Shown here in pieces: positions 1 through 9,310 of a DNA stretch of 64,000 bases. Below the pieces are notes generated by a model. It saw only the letters and a list, made by a program, of their open reading frames with translations, was not told the DNA's origin and made no database searches. Source of the stretch: Streptomyces sp. NBC_00250. Its GTDB lineage: Bacteria > Actinomycetota > Actinomycetes > Streptomycetales > Streptomycetaceae. The position numbers and the translations under genes were made by a program. Position 1 is the first letter of the stretch; every line of letters begins with the position of its first letter. The stretch is from the NCBI RefSeq assembly GCF_036192275.1, contig NZ_CP108088.1, positions 310,001 to 374,000 of the forward strand, given 5' to 3'.

Positions 1-21
1 CACGCCACCGGCTCCGGGGGC

Positions 22-564
22 TCAGGCCTGGATCGGTGCCACCACGTGGGCGGTGACCGAGCAGACCCAGGCGGCGCCGGTGGGGGTGCGGGTGGCGTGG
101 GGTCCGGTGCGGTGGGCGGGGCAGAGCGGCCAGACCACTCGCTCGCGGTCGGCCAGGTGGCACTGCACGCCCTCCGCCGCCTCGACGGCGATGTCGACCG
201 GGTCGAGGCCCCACACGGTCTCGTGGCCGACGGTGACCTGACCGATCGCAGCGCGCTCGTCGGACCACTCGTGGCGGACCGGTACCTCGAAGGCCCGGCC
301 CGTGTCCCTGTGTGCCTGTGCGAGCAGCACGGTCACGATGCGCTCGGCGTGGATCCGCCGGTGCTCGTCCACGACGGGCGCGAAGTAGGGCGCCGGCACG
401 GCACCGTTGTGGGTGAAGGCCGACCGGAGGAAGCCGAGGCCGCCCGGTGAGCCGAGGTCCTCCTCGAAGTCGCGGTCGAGAGCGCGGGAGAGCTCCCGGA
501 GCCAGGCCCGGAACGCCGGGTCGTCGGGATGGACGAGGGGTCCTTCGGGGTGCGGACGGCTCAT
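22..564 (-). CDS. conserved hypothetical protein, 180 aa
   Basis: I do not recognise this 180-residue protein. It is soluble with no signal peptide or membrane segment. The N-terminal half is rich in Asp/Glu/Arg; near the C terminus is a Cys-Pro-Ala-His stretch (WPLCPAHRTG) that could bind metal, and a short beta-rich end. The ATG at 564 is preferred over upstream starts because the upstream extension is low-complexity Pro/Ser/Arg that shadows the neighbouring gene. It begins 7 bases after the stop of the PLP-enzyme gene, so the two are probably co-transcribed. Function unknown; the gene is convincing by codon bias and position. Confidence 0.7.
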   Translation of the reverse strand: MSRPHPEGPLVHPDDPAFRAWLRELSRALDRDFEEDLGSPGGLGFLRSAFTHNGAVPAPYFAPVVDEHRRIHAERIVTVLLAQAHRDTGRAFEVPVRHEWSDERAAIGQVTVGHETVWGLDPVDIAVEAAEGVQCHLADRERVVWPLCPAHRTGPHATRTPTGAAWVCSVTAHVVAPIQA

Positions 565-571
565 GAGCGTG

Positions 572-1615
572 TTACGCCGTCTCTGCGGTGTGCGCGAGAT
601 CGGTGGGGTCCGTGTTGGCGCCGCAGAGTACGACGCAGACCTGCTCGCCCGGGGCCGGGCGGTAGCCGGTGTCCGTCGCGCCCCGCGGGTCCGGGGCGGT
701 GAGGGCGGCCAGGGCGGTGGCGGCCGCGTGCTCGACGGCGAGGCGGCGGTCGTCCCACAGGGCGCGGCGGGCACGGCTGATCTCGGCGTCGGTGACGAGG
801 ACGGTACGGACGCCGTCCCGCCGGGCGGCCGCGAGGGCGGTGGCGGAGGCTCGGCGGGCACCGAGCGAGTCGGCGGCGACGGAGTCGACGGTCACGTCGA
901 CGGGGTGTCCGGCCCGGAGCGCGGCGTCGAGGGCGCGGCTGTTCTCGGGTTCGACGGCGACGGTCCGGATGCCGTGGTGCCGGGCGGCGGTGGCGACGCC
1001 GGCGAAGAGGCCGCCCCCGCCGACCGAGACGACGACGGTGTCGAGGTCCGGGATCCTGTCGTGGATCTCGTCGAGCAGGGTGCCGGCCCCGGCGGCGATC
1101 AGGGGATGGTCGTACGCGTGGGACGCGAGCGCCCCTGTGTCGGCGGCGAACGCCTCGCAGGCGGCGAGCGCTTCGGCGTACTCGGTGCCGACGAGCCGGA
1201 CGTCGGCGCCGTAGCCGACGAGCTTGTCCGCCTTCACCTTCGGCGCGGTGGTCGGCAGGAAGACTGTGGCCCGGACGCCCTGCCGGAGTGCGGCCCAGGC
1301 GCACGCGAGCCCCGCGTTGCCGCCGGAGGCGATCGTGACGCCGGCGGCGGGGAGGGTGCCTTCCTCGCGGTGGGCGAGCAGGAAGTTCTGCGCGCCGCGT
1401 GCCTTGAAGGAGCCGGTGTGCTGCATGAGTTCCAGGGCGAGGTGGAGTGTGTACGGCTCCGCGCCGGGGTCGGTGGGGGCGACCGTGACGGGGCGGACGT
1501 GTCCGGCGATCCGATCGGCGGCGGTCTTGATGTCGGCGTACGCGAGGGGGCTGGGCACCGGGGGCTCCTGGAGCGGGTGGGGGTGTCGGGGGCCGGAGGG
1601 GAACGGGACGGTCAT
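572..1615 (-). CDS. PLP-dependent threonine/serine dehydratase-like ammonia-lyase
   Basis: Fold-type II PLP enzyme of 347 aa, most like threonine/serine ammonia-lyases, which convert L-Thr or L-Ser to the 2-oxo acid and ammonia in the cytosol. HTGSFKARGA carries the Schiff-base lysine (about K71), SGGNAG (97-102) is the substrate loop, and SVGGGGLFAG (197-206) binds the cofactor phosphate. No C-terminal ACT regulatory domain is present, so it resembles the catabolic or short biosynthetic type. The ATG at 1615 has GAGAGG nine bases upstream; the longer frame from 1663 overlaps the upstream terminator. It is followed after 7 bases by the small unknown gene. Substrate choice (Thr, Ser or a modified amino acid) cannot be read from sequence. 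Confidence 0.85.
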   Translation of the reverse strand: MTVPFPSGPRHPHPLQEPPVPSPLAYADIKTAADRIAGHVRPVTVAPTDPGAEPYTLHLALELMQHTGSFKARGAQNFLLAHREEGTLPAAGVTIASGGNAGLACAWAALRQGVRATVFLPTTAPKVKADKLVGYGADVRLVGTEYAEALAACEAFAADTGALASHAYDHPLIAAGAGTLLDEIHDRIPDLDTVVVSVGGGGLFAGVATAARHHGIRTVAVEPENSRALDAALRAGHPVDVTVDSVAADSLGARRASATALAAARRDGVRTVLVTDAEISRARRALWDDRRLAVEHAAATALAALTAPDPRGATDTGYRPAPGEQVCVVLCGANTDPTDLAHTAETA

Positions 1616-1670
1616 GTCGTCGATCCTCTCAGGAGTGCGGTCCCCCGCCACGGGGCCGGGCATGGCGCCG

Positions 1671-1697
1671 CCCCGGAGGCGCCGGCTGCCTCCGGGG
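1671..1697 (-). terminator. hairpin terminator after the subtilase gene
   Basis: Perfect 10-bp stem (CCCCGGAGGC / GCCTCCGGGG) with a 7-nt loop just downstream of the S8 protease stop. There is no T-tract, which is normal for high-GC actinomycetes. Confidence 0.6.
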
Positions 1698-1719
1698 TGG
1701 TCGCGTCGTCGGATCGGGG

Positions 1720-2934
1720 CTACTGGACGATCTTCAGGAGCCGGTTCGGGGAGCCGCTGCCCGGGGTGGTCACCTTGCCCGTCGTCGCGCCGTTGACGAG
1801 GGCGGAGGCGACCTGGGCGGGCGTCGCGGAGGTGTGGCCCGCGAGGTAGATCGCGGCGGCGCCCGCGACGTGCGGGGTGGCCATCGAGGTGCCCGAGATG
1901 GTGCTGGTGGCGGTGTCGCTGGTGTTCCAGCCCGCCGTGATCGACACGCCGGGAGCGAAGAGGTCGAGGACCGAGCCGTAGTTGGACCAGCTCGCCTTGG
2001 CGTCGGTGTTGCTCGTGGCGCCGACCGTGATGGCCTCGGCGACCCGGGCGGGCGACGAGGAGGAGGCGTTGACCCCGGAGTTGCCCGCGGCGACGGCGTA
2101 GGTGACGCCGTCGGCGATGGAGTTCTTCACCGCGTTGTCCAGCGCGGTGGACGCCCCGCCGCCGAGGGAGAGGTTGGCCACGGCCGGGGCACCGGCGGTG
2201 TGGTGGGCGGTGACCCAGTCGATGCCCGCGATGACGCCGGCCGTGGTGCCGGAGCCGTTGTTGTCGAGCACGCGGACGGCCACGATCTTCGCCGACTTGG
2301 CCACGCCGTAGGTGGTTCCGGCGATCGTCGTGGCGACGTGGGTGCCGTGCCCGTTGCCGTCCTGGGCGACGGTGTCACCGTCGACGGCGTCGTAGCCGTT
2401 CACCGCGCGCCCGGCGAGCTGGGAGTGGCTGATCCGGACGCCGGTGTCGATCACGTACGCCGTGACGCCGCTGCCGGCGGAGTCGGGGTAGGTGTACGTG
2501 CCGGAGAGCGGCAGGTTCGCCTGGTCGATGCGGTCCAGGCCCCAGGGGGCGTTGGTCTGGGTCGCGTCGGCGTGCACGACCCGGTTCTGCTCGACGGAGG
2601 CGACGGCCGGGTCGGCTGCGAGTCGTCGGGCCTCCGTCTCGCCGAGGGTCGCGGTGTAGCCGTTGACGGCGGAGCCGAAGGTCTTGCGGACGGTGCCGCC
2701 GTAACCGGCTATCAGTTTCCGTCCCTTGGCGGAGGCTGCCTTGAAGCCCGCGCCCTGCTTGAGGGTGACGATGTAGCTCCCGGGTACCGCGTCGGCCGAA
2801 CCCGCCGCGAGGACGGTTCCCTCGGCGGGCGCCGCCTGGGCGGGGACGGCGGCGAAGGTGCCGACCAGGGCGGCCACGGAGGCGACGGAGGCCGTGACGG
2901 CGAAGCGGGTCCGGGTGTTCTTCGGGAGTGCCAT
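1720..2934 (-). CDS. secreted subtilisin-like serine protease (S8) with I9 propeptide
   Basis: A 404-aa extracellular endopeptidase. Residues 1-35 form a Sec signal peptide ending near AAVPAQA-AP. An inhibitor I9 propeptide follows (about 52-122, starting SYIVTLK and ending VEQNRVV). The S8 domain has its triad Asp163 (VIDTG), His196 (GNGHGTHV) and Ser350 ([12 protein letters not shown]). Length and order match the proteinase K-like subfamily common in Streptomyces. The ATG at 2934 has GAGGAGG upstream; the longer frame adds a non-signal-like extension. It is likely an autoprocessed zymogen used in protein scavenging. It stands alone between two hairpins. Confidence 0.95.
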   Translation of the reverse strand: MALPKNTRTRFAVTASVASVAALVGTFAAVPAQAAPAEGTVLAAGSADAVPGSYIVTLKQGAGFKAASAKGRKLIAGYGGTVRKTFGSAVNGYTATLGETEARRLAADPAVASVEQNRVVHADATQTNAPWGLDRIDQANLPLSGTYTYPDSAGSGVTAYVIDTGVRISHSQLAGRAVNGYDAVDGDTVAQDGNGHGTHVATTIAGTTYGVAKSAKIVAVRVLDNNGSGTTAGVIAGIDWVTAHHTAGAPAVANLSLGGGASTALDNAVKNSIADGVTYAVAAGNSGVNASSSSPARVAEAITVGATSNTDAKASWSNYGSVLDLFAPGVSITAGWNTSDTATSTISGTSMATPHVAGAAAIYLAGHTSATPAQVASALVNGATTGKVTTPGSGSPNRLLKIVQ

Positions 2935-3020
2935 TACGAGGGATTCCTCCTCATGGACGTCGCGACCGGCAGGGTGGGACGGCGCGACCGTGGGGGGGTG
3001 CACGTGGGGCCACGTACACG

Positions 3021-3047
3021 GCCGGGACCGGTGGTTCCGGTCCCGGC
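3021..3047 (-). terminator. hairpin between hydrolase and subtilase genes
   Basis: Perfect 11-bp stem (GCCGGGACCGG and its complement) with a 5-nt loop, 114 bases downstream of the hydrolase stop and 87 bases upstream of the protease start. Probably the hydrolase terminator; it could also sit in the protease leader. A smaller ACGTGG-GG-CCACGT repeat lies at 3002-3015. Confidence 0.5.
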
Positions 3048-3161
3048 GTGATCAGCAGCCTGGCCGTTCTACGGGCGTAGCTCAAGGGAGTTGAGGCCTT
3101 GTCATGCATCCGCCATACGCCTGCAATCGAACCCCCGTCGAACCCTGGGGAAGTGGCCGGA

Positions 3162-3953
3162 TCAGCTGCCGTCGTGGCCGGGAAGCGGGGCCTGGTCAGC
3201 CGACAGAGCACGAGCGAGGGCCGTCGCGAAGCCGTCCGGGTTGTCCAGCGTCAGATTGTGTCCGGCGCGGGGGATCTCGATCACCGGGACGCCGAAGCCG
3301 GCCACCTTCTCCGCCTCGGGGTCCGGCAGGCTCCACTCCCCCACCAGGAACGTCCGGGGCAGCCCGAGCGCGGCGAGGAGGTCACCGGGCGCGGGCGTGC
3401 TCCCCTCGACGAGGGCGACCGCGCTGCGGTGGAGGGCCCTCGGGTCGGCGAGGCGCAGCCGGGCCGCGTAGTCGGGGCGGTCGGTGACGGCCAGTATCCG
3501 GGCGAACCCCGACGCCACGAACGCGTCCTCGTCCTGGGCGGCCACCGGGGAGCTGAAGGCTCCCCCGCCCGCGTACAGGTTCGGCTCCGCCACCACGAGT
3601 CTCGCCACGAGCTCCGGCCGCGCCGCCGCCAGATGGATCGCCACCGCACCGCCCATGGAGTGCCCGACGAGGTCCACCCCCGCGAGACCGAGGTGGTCGA
3701 GGACGGCGGCCACCACCGCCGCCTGGGACTCCATGCGGTAGTCGAAGTCCGCGGGTCGGTCGCTCACCCCGTACCCGAGCAGGTCCACGAGCAGCGCCCG
3801 ACCGCCTTCGAGGGCGTGGTGCGCCGCGATATGGGCGAAGTCCGAGGTCGAGGTGCACCCGAGGCCGTGGACGAACACCCGCACGGGCCCGTCGCCCGGC
3901 AGGTCGATCCACCGGATGTACGCCTGCTGATCCGTCAGGAACAACTCCCGCAT
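3162..3953 (-). CDS. alpha/beta-fold hydrolase
   Basis: A 263-aa cytosolic alpha/beta hydrolase. The oxyanion HG motif is at FVHGLG (27-32), the nucleophile elbow is GHSMG with Ser99, and the catalytic His lies in RAGHNLTLDNP near residue 237. The size and cap insertion are those of small esterases or haloalkane-dehalogenase-like enzymes; the substrate is unknown. ATG 3953 has GGGGAG at 8-base spacing. A very long reading frame continues upstream to 5435 but is the antisense shadow of the F420-type oxidoreductase gene. Monocistronic by appearance. Confidence 0.85.
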   Translation of the reverse strand: MRELFLTDQQAYIRWIDLPGDGPVRVFVHGLGCTSTSDFAHIAAHHALEGGRALLVDLLGYGVSDRPADFDYRMESQAAVVAAVLDHLGLAGVDLVGHSMGGAVAIHLAAARPELVARLVVAEPNLYAGGGAFSSPVAAQDEDAFVASGFARILAVTDRPDYAARLRLADPRALHRSAVALVEGSTPAPGDLLAALGLPRTFLVGEWSLPDPEAEKVAGFGVPVIEIPRAGHNLTLDNPDGFATALARALSADQAPLPGHDGS

Positions 3954-4124
3954 GCCGTCCACTCCCCTGTGTCGCGCCACTGTCGAACCGTCACGAGCCA
4001 CCCTATGAGTCGCCACTGACAGCGCGCCCCTCCGGAGCGCCTGCCCCGAGGCGGAGCGTCCGATAGCGTCGGTGGGGTACAGACGCACGGCCGGCCGCGC
4101 CGGAGACCATACGAAAGGACCCTC

Positions 4125-4562
4125 ATGCCCCTCGAAGGTGAGTACGAGCCCAGCCCGACGACATGGGTGCGCAACCAGGTCGAGCTGTACGAGTCGTCCG
4201 GCGGCACCAAGGGCACGACCATGCGGGGCATGCCTGTCGTCCTGGTCACGAACCTCGGCGTGAAGAGCGGCAAGCTCCGCAAGACCCCGCTGATGCGGGT
4301 CGAGCACGAGGGGGCGTACGCACTCGTCGCGTCGAACGGCGGGGCGGTCAAGCACCCCGTCTGGTACCACAATCTCGTCGCCTCGCCGCTCGTGGAGGTA
4401 CGCGACGGCACGCACGTGTGGGACATGAAGGCCCGTCTGGTCACCGGCCAGGAGCGCGACGCGTGGTGGGAGCGGGCCGTCGCGGCCTTCCCCGACTACG
4501 CGGACTACCGGCGGAAGACCGACCGCGAGATCCCCGTCTTCGTGGTCGAGCGGGTCGAGTAG
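4125..4562 (+). CDS. deazaflavin (F420)-dependent nitroreductase family protein
   Basis: A 145-aa protein of the DDN family (F420H2-dependent split beta-barrel oxidoreductases such as mycobacterial Ddn). Typical signatures are an N-terminal [35 protein letters not shown], the barrel strand ALVASNGG, and [15 protein letters not shown]. Members reduce quinones or nitroaromatics with F420H2 at the membrane face. GAAAGGA precedes the ATG. Its 3' end overlaps the convergent DMT transporter gene by 58 bases. Confidence 0.85.
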   Translation: MPLEGEYEPSPTTWVRNQVELYESSGGTKGTTMRGMPVVLVTNLGVKSGKLRKTPLMRVEHEGAYALVASNGGAVKHPVWYHNLVASPLVEVRDGTHVWDMKARLVTGQERDAWWERAVAAFPDYADYRRKTDREIPVFVVERVE

Positions 4563-5530
4563 GGACTGTCCGGCGTATCGACCGGCGCGTCGGCCGTGGT
4601 GTCGACCGGCGCGCCGGCCGACGTGCCGGCCCGGGCTCCGGCGTGGGCGCCGGCCGGCACACCGAGGGGTCGCATGCGCGCCCTCGTCAGCCCCACCCCC
4701 ACCAGGACCACCGCCATCCCCGCCACCACCCGTACCGTCAGCGGCTCGCCGAGGACCAGCGCGCCCAGGGTCACGGACACGACCGGGAGCAGATACCCGA
4801 CCGTGGCGGCGGCGGTCGGGCCCTCCTCCGCGATCATCCGGTAGTTCAGGTGGAAGGTGAGCCCGGTGGCGAAGACGCCGAGGACGGCGACGGCGGCGAC
4901 CCCTGCCCAGGTCACCGTCGCCGCTCCGCCGGCGGCGAGAGCGGGCGTGCTGAGGCCGGTCGCCGTGAGGAGTTGTGCGGCGGAGAGGGCCAGTGGCGCG
5001 GTGCCCCGGCCGGTGAGGTGACGGGCCATGTAGGCGAAGGCCACGGCGTAGCTCGCGGAGGCGCCGAGGAGGGCGAGGGCGCCCCAGCTCATCAGGCCGG
5101 AGCCGTGACTCCAGGGCGCGAAGATCAGCAGCACTCCGGCGAAGCCGAGCAGGAGGCCGGCAGAACGAGTGGCGCGCAGGGGCCGTTCCGCGCCCAGGGC
5201 CAGGCCGATGAGGAGGGACCAGAGCGGGGTGGTGGCATTGAGCACGCCCGCCACTCCGCTGTCCACGGTCTGCTCGCCGATCGAGAAGAGCAGGAACGGC
5301 AGCGCGTTGCAGAGGAAGGCGGCGACGGCGAGCCGCCCCCAGGTGGCCCGGTCCCGTGGCAGCCGCTGTCGCGCCCCGTACGCGAGGGCGAGGAGCACCG
5401 CCGAGCCGAGCAGGCACCGTACGAAGGTGATCCACCCCGGGGTGAGGCCCTCGTTGAGGGAGATCTTGATCCAGAGGAAGCCCGAGCCCCAGAGCAGGGC
5501 CAGGACTCCCATGCGTATCGCCGATGTCAT
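4505..5530 (-). CDS. EamA/DMT-family transporter
   Basis: A 341-aa inner-membrane protein with ten predicted helices in two EamA repeats (about 5-130 and 145-275), as in drug/metabolite exporters of the RhaT/YdcZ type. Substrate unknown. It is divergent from a LysR regulator gene 72 bases away, a common pair in which the regulator controls the exporter. The last ~55 residues after the tenth helix are low-complexity Ala/Gly/Thr/Pro and run antisense into the neighbouring oxidoreductase gene, suggesting the ancestral stop was lost. Start 5530 has GTGAGGAC close to the ATG; an internal Met six codons later is possible. Confidence 0.85.
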   Translation of the reverse strand: MTSAIRMGVLALLWGSGFLWIKISLNEGLTPGWITFVRCLLGSAVLLALAYGARQRLPRDRATWGRLAVAAFLCNALPFLLFSIGEQTVDSGVAGVLNATTPLWSLLIGLALGAERPLRATRSAGLLLGFAGVLLIFAPWSHGSGLMSWGALALLGASASYAVAFAYMARHLTGRGTAPLALSAAQLLTATGLSTPALAAGGAATVTWAGVAAVAVLGVFATGLTFHLNYRMIAEEGPTAAATVGYLLPVVSVTLGALVLGEPLTVRVVAGMAVVLVGVGLTRARMRPLGVPAGAHAGARAGTSAGAPVDTTADAPVDTPDSPYSTRSTTKTGISRSVFRR

Positions 5531-5601
5531 GTCCTCACGGTCCCGTGCCCCATCCGACAGGACAAGCGATGAATCATGCAGCCGGCGTTAAGCTGTGCTA
5601 C

Positions 5602-6480
5602 ATGCTGGATGTGAGACGCATGCAGGTGCTCCGGGCCGTCGTCGCCAGTGGCTCCGTCACCGCCGCCGCCGCGAACCTCGGCTACACCCCCTCCGCCGTG
5701 AGTCAGCAGATCGGCGTCCTGGAGAAGGAGGCGGGCATCGCCCTGCTGGAACGTTTCGGCCGAGGCGTGCGGCCGACCGCCGCCGGACGCTTGCTCACCG
5801 AGCACGCCGCCGTCATCGGCCGCCAGGTAGCCGAGGCCGAGACCGCCCTCGCCGATCTGCGGGCGGGCCGCACCGGACAGATCTCGGTCCGCTACTTCGC
5901 CACCGCGGGCGCCGATCTCGTCGCCCCCGCCCTGGCCCGGTTCCGCACCGAACACCCCGGCGTACGTGTCGACCTGAGGATCGCCGACGGCGCTCCCGAC
6001 CCGGAGGCGGACCTCACCCTGGTCGTACGGCCCCGGGGCGGCGGCCCGGACTCGGCGGGCGACGGTCTCCGGCTGGTCCATCTGCTCGACGACCCCTACC
6101 GGGCCGTGCTGCCCAAGGGCCACCCGCTCGCCGACCGCCGTACCGCCGTCGATCTCGCCGAACTCGCCGCCGAGCCGTGGGTCGGCAGCGAGCGGCCCGG
6201 CCCCTGCCTCGACGCGGTCCTCGAGGCGTGCGCGGCGGCCGGGTTCGCCCCTGACATCGCGGTGGAGTGCGAGGAGTACGCCACCGCGCAGGGGTTCGTG
6301 GCTGCCGGTCTCGGCGTCAGCCTGATCCCGCTGATGGGCCTGGGCAGCCGCCACCCGAACGTGGCCGTCCGCAAGGTCCGCGGCCCGGAGCCGGTCCGTT
6401 CGATCCACGCGGCGGTCCGGGAGTCCTCGCTGTCCCTGCCCGCGGTACGCGGCCTCCTCGCCACGCTCCAGGAGGTGTGA
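5602..6480 (+). CDS. LysR-family transcriptional regulator
   Basis: A 292-aa LysR regulator: winged HTH at 1-60 (SGSVTAAAANLGYTPSAVSQQIGVLEKEAG) and a LysR substrate-binding domain from about 90 to 290. It reads away from the DMT transporter, its likely target. The ATG at 5602 starts at the family's usual MLDVRR position; there is no clear Shine-Dalgarno, so the message may be leaderless or start earlier at 5569. A small palindrome, ATGAATCAT (5569-5577), lies in the shared promoter and is a weak operator candidate. Confidence 0.9.
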   Translation: MLDVRRMQVLRAVVASGSVTAAAANLGYTPSAVSQQIGVLEKEAGIALLERFGRGVRPTAAGRLLTEHAAVIGRQVAEAETALADLRAGRTGQISVRYFATAGADLVAPALARFRTEHPGVRVDLRIADGAPDPEADLTLVVRPRGGGPDSAGDGLRLVHLLDDPYRAVLPKGHPLADRRTAVDLAELAAEPWVGSERPGPCLDAVLEACAAAGFAPDIAVECEEYATAQGFVAAGLGVSLIPLMGLGSRHPNVAVRKVRGPEPVRSIHAAVRESSLSLPAVRGLLATLQEV

Positions 6481-6495
6481 GCCCCTGGGGCGAGG

Positions 6496-7332
6496 TCAGG
6501 CCGGGGACAGGACCGTCAGGAGGTGGGCGACCTCCCGGGCCACGGCCGCCCGTGCCGGGGTGAGGTAGTGGCGCGGGTCCACCGCGGTGGGGTGCTCGGT
6601 GAGGTGGGTGCGGACGGCCTGGGTGAAGGCCTTGTTGAGATGGGTGGAGACGTTCACCTTGGTCATGCCGGCCGCGATGGCCGCGGTGAGGTCCGCGTCC
6701 GACACGCCCGAGGAGCCGTGCAGCACGAGCGGCGTGTCGACGGCGGCACGCAGCCTCGCGATGAGGGCGAAGTCCAGCACCGCGTCCCGGGTCAGCATCT
6801 GGTGGGAGCTGCCGACCGCGACCGCGAGGGCGTCCACGCCGGTGGCCTCGACGAAGGCGCGGGCCTCGTCGGGGTCCGTCCGTACGCCCGGGGTGTGGGC
6901 GCCGCCCTTGCCGCCGACCTCGCCGAGTTCGGCCTCGACCCAGACGCCGTGCTGGTGGCAGTACTCCACGACCTCGCGGGTCGCGGTCACGTTCTCGGCG
7001 TAGGGGAGCTTCGAGGCGTCGAACATCACCGAGCCCAGGCCGAGTCCGACCGCCTCGCGGACGAGGTCGGGGTTCTCGGCGTGGTCGAGGTGGACGGCGA
7101 CGGGGGTCTTCGCGGCGCGGGCGATGGCGAGGGAGGCGAGGGCGACCGGTTCCAGGGCGCCGTGGTAGCGGACGGTGTTCTCGCTGATCTGGAGGACGAC
7201 GGGTCGGTCGGCGCTCTCGGCGCCGGCCACGATGGCCTGGGCGTGTTCGAGCTGGAGGACGTTGAACGCCCCCACGCCGGTGCCCGCCGCGCGGGCGCGG
7301 CGGACGATCTCATCGGTCGGCGTCAACGGCAT
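6496..7332 (-). CDS. class II fructose/tagatose-bisphosphate aldolase family protein
   Basis: A 278-aa class II (zinc) ketose-bisphosphate aldolase, cleaving a ketose 1,6-bisphosphate to DHAP and glyceraldehyde 3-phosphate. VHLDHA (80-85) provides the metal-binding His and catalytic Asp, EAELGEVGG is the conserved strand, LHGSSG binds phosphate and TKVNVSTHLN is the C-terminal signature. Its size and pairing with a SIS isomerase resemble the GatY/KbaY/AgaY branch rather than glycolytic Fba. It lies 66 bases downstream of the SIS gene and is probably its second cistron, under the divergent DeoR regulator. Confidence 0.88.
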   Translation of the reverse strand: MPLTPTDEIVRRARAAGTGVGAFNVLQLEHAQAIVAGAESADRPVVLQISENTVRYHGALEPVALASLAIARAAKTPVAVHLDHAENPDLVREAVGLGLGSVMFDASKLPYAENVTATREVVEYCHQHGVWVEAELGEVGGKGGAHTPGVRTDPDEARAFVEATGVDALAVAVGSSHQMLTRDAVLDFALIARLRAAVDTPLVLHGSSGVSDADLTAAIAAGMTKVNVSTHLNKAFTQAVRTHLTEHPTAVDPRHYLTPARAAVAREVAHLLTVLSPA

Positions 7333-7398
7333 GGTCCTTCTCCGGGGGTCTGAGCGGGTGCGGGGCGGGGTCGGGGCGACTGCGGTGCGGGGCGGCGG

Positions 7399-8322
7399 TC
7401 AGGCGGGGACGTCGGTGAGGACGACCGAACGGGTCAGGTTCCGGGGGGTGTCCGGGTTCAGGCCCTGGGCCTCGGCGACGGCGACGGCCAGGCGCTGGGC
7501 CCTGATCAGGTCCGCGAGCGGGTCCAGGTCGCTCTCGGAGAGGGTGCCCCCGACCTTGCGCACCTCGTCGGCGAGTCCCGCGGGCAGGGCGCCGAAGCCC
7601 CAGGCGACCCGGCCGGGGCCGGTGATGCTGATCGGGCCGTGGCGGTACTCCATCGCCGGGTACGCCTCCGTCCACGCGCCCGCGGCCTCGCGCATCTTCA
7701 GTCCGGCCTCCAGGGCGAGTCCATAGGTCCAGCCCAGGCCGAGGAAGGTGAACTGCTCCGCCGTGAGGACGTTCTCGTCGAGCGGGGAGGTGAGGGCGAG
7801 TTCGGCGTCCCGCGCGGCCTCCTCGACGGTGGCCACGCCCTCGGGCAGAGCGTCCTCGGCCTCCAGGTGCGCACGGAACAGGGCGAGCGCCGTGGTCGCG
7901 AAGCGGGTCTGGACCACCGACTCCTCGTCCGCGAAGTCGAGGACCGCGACCTCGTCGGCGAGGTCCATCACCGGGGTCGTGGGGTCGGCCGTGACCGCGC
8001 CGGTGGGGATCGTGCCGCGCAGCCGGGACAGGACGGCCAGGACCTCGCTGGTGGTGCCCGAGCGGGTGATGGCCACGACCCGGTCGTAGCGGCGCCCGTA
8101 GGGGAACTCCGAGGCCGCGAAGGCGTCGGTCTCGCCGTGACCGCCGGACTCGCGCAGTTCCGCGTAGGCCAGGGCCATGAACCAGGAGGTGCCGCAGCCG
8201 ATCACCGCGACCCGCTCGCCCCGCCGGGGCAGCGCGGAGGTGTGCTGGGGCAGCGTACGGGCAGCCTGACGCCAGGTCGTCGGCTGGGATGCGATCTCCA
8301 CGGCGGTGCGGGTGGTGCTCAT
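7399..8322 (-). CDS. SIS-domain sugar-phosphate isomerase/deaminase (AgaS-like)
   Basis: A 307-aa protein with two SIS domains. The first carries GCGTSWFMA (42-50) and ITRSGTTSEV, the phosphosugar-binding serine loop; the second spans about 190-300. Such proteins are ketosamine- or aldosamine-6-phosphate isomerases/deaminases (AgaS, or the isomerase half of GlmS). With the aldolase it could form the end of an amino-sugar or tagatose pathway, but no kinase or transporter is present nearby. AAGGAGA precedes ATG 8322. The operator in front suggests control by the divergent DeoR protein. Confidence 0.85.
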   Translation of the reverse strand: MSTTRTAVEIASQPTTWRQAARTLPQHTSALPRRGERVAVIGCGTSWFMALAYAELRESGGHGETDAFAASEFPYGRRYDRVVAITRSGTTSEVLAVLSRLRGTIPTGAVTADPTTPVMDLADEVAVLDFADEESVVQTRFATTALALFRAHLEAEDALPEGVATVEEAARDAELALTSPLDENVLTAEQFTFLGLGWTYGLALEAGLKMREAAGAWTEAYPAMEYRHGPISITGPGRVAWGFGALPAGLADEVRKVGGTLSESDLDPLADLIRAQRLAVAVAEAQGLNPDTPRNLTRSVVLTDVPA

Positions 8323-8365
8323 GACCGGTCTCCTTGCAAGAAGAGTGCGCAGGAATGATGGAAGA

Positions 8366-8391
8366 TGCTTGAAGTCGATGCCATTCAAGCA
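8366..8391. promoter_or_regulatory. inverted-repeat operator between SIS gene and deoR-type gene
   Basis: Perfect 8-bp inverted repeat TGCTTGAA - 10 nt - TTCAAGCA in the 149-bp divergent promoter region. Position and symmetry fit an operator for the adjacent DeoR regulator. A possible -10 (TAGAAT, 8434-8439) for the regulator gene lies downstream. Confidence 0.65.
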
Positions 8392-8471
8392 GAAACACGC
8401 ATCAGCTTTCCAGATCCCCCGCGCGTCGGCGGATAGAATCGGACGCGCGCACGAGCCCGAGGGAGGGACCC

Positions 8472-9284
8472 ATGTCCAAGCACGAGCGGTGGAACACGCT
8501 CCTTGAACTACTGGCGGCCTCGGGGAAGCTGGAGGTCGAGGAGGCGGCGACCGCGCTCGACGTCTCCGCCGCCACGATCCGTCGGGACCTCGACGAGCTC
8601 GCCGAACAGCAGCTGTTGATACGGACCCGGGGTGGTGCGGTCGCGCACGGCGTCTCGTACGAGCTGCCCCTGCGCTACAAGTCCACCCGGCACGCCGCCG
8701 AGAAGCGGCGGATCGCCGAGGCCACCGCCGACCTGATCGCACCCGGCGAGGTCGTGGGGCTCAACGGGGGCACGACGACGACCGAAGTGGCGCGCGCCCT
8801 CGCCCTGCGGTTCGCGAGCGGCCGCGCGGACACGGCGGGGACCGCGGGCCCGGCGACCTCCGGGCCCGCGCTGACCGTGGTCACCAACGCGCTGAACATC
8901 GCGGGCGAGCTGGCGGTGCGCCCGCAGATCAAGATCGTGACCACCGGCGGGGTCGCCCGCCCCCAGACGTACGAGCTGGTGGGCCCCCTGACGGTCGGCG
9001 TGCTCAACGAGGTCGTGCTCGACGTGGTGGTGCTGGGGGTGGACGGGGTCGACGCCGCTCTCGGCGTCATGGCGCACCAGGAGGACGAGGCGAGCATCAG
9101 CCGACTCTTCGCGGAACGGGCGAGCCGGGTGATCGTGGTGACCGACTCGTCGAAGATGGGGCACCGCGCGTTCGCCCGGATCTGCGGTCTGGACCGGATC
9201 GACCTGCTCGTGACCGACACCGGCATCGCCGCGGAGGCGGTCGCCCAGCTCACCGAGGCCGGGGTGAAGGTCCTCACCGTCTGA
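8472..9284 (+). CDS. DeoR/GlpR-family transcriptional regulator
   Basis: A 270-aa sugar-metabolism repressor. The N-terminal DeoR HTH (about 5-58) has the family signature DVSAATIRRDLDELAEQ; the C-terminal DeoRC sensor (about 75-265) contains GLNGGTTTTEVARAL and VVLGVDGVD. A ~20-residue Gly/Ala/Thr insertion (about 116-135) is unusual for the family and looks like a linker expansion. GAGGGAG precedes the ATG. It is divergent from the SIS-aldolase pair, which it probably represses until a phosphosugar binds. Confidence 0.92.
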   Translation: MSKHERWNTLLELLAASGKLEVEEAATALDVSAATIRRDLDELAEQQLLIRTRGGAVAHGVSYELPLRYKSTRHAAEKRRIAEATADLIAPGEVVGLNGGTTTTEVARALALRFASGRADTAGTAGPATSGPALTVVTNALNIAGELAVRPQIKIVTTGGVARPQTYELVGPLTVGVLNEVVLDVVVLGVDGVDAALGVMAHQEDEASISRLFAERASRVIVVTDSSKMGHRAFARICGLDRIDLLVTDTGIAAEAVAQLTEAGVKVLTV

Positions 9285-9310
9285 ACCTCTCACCCGTCAT
9301 TGGTATGCAT

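Noticed and set aside
3075..3150. tRNA-like sequence (GGGCGTAGCTCAAGGGAG followed by TCGAACCC-type bases)
   Set aside because: No matching acceptor stem, anticodon arm or T-arm can be drawn; only local stems (CTCAA/TTGAG and GGCGTA/TACGCC) exist.
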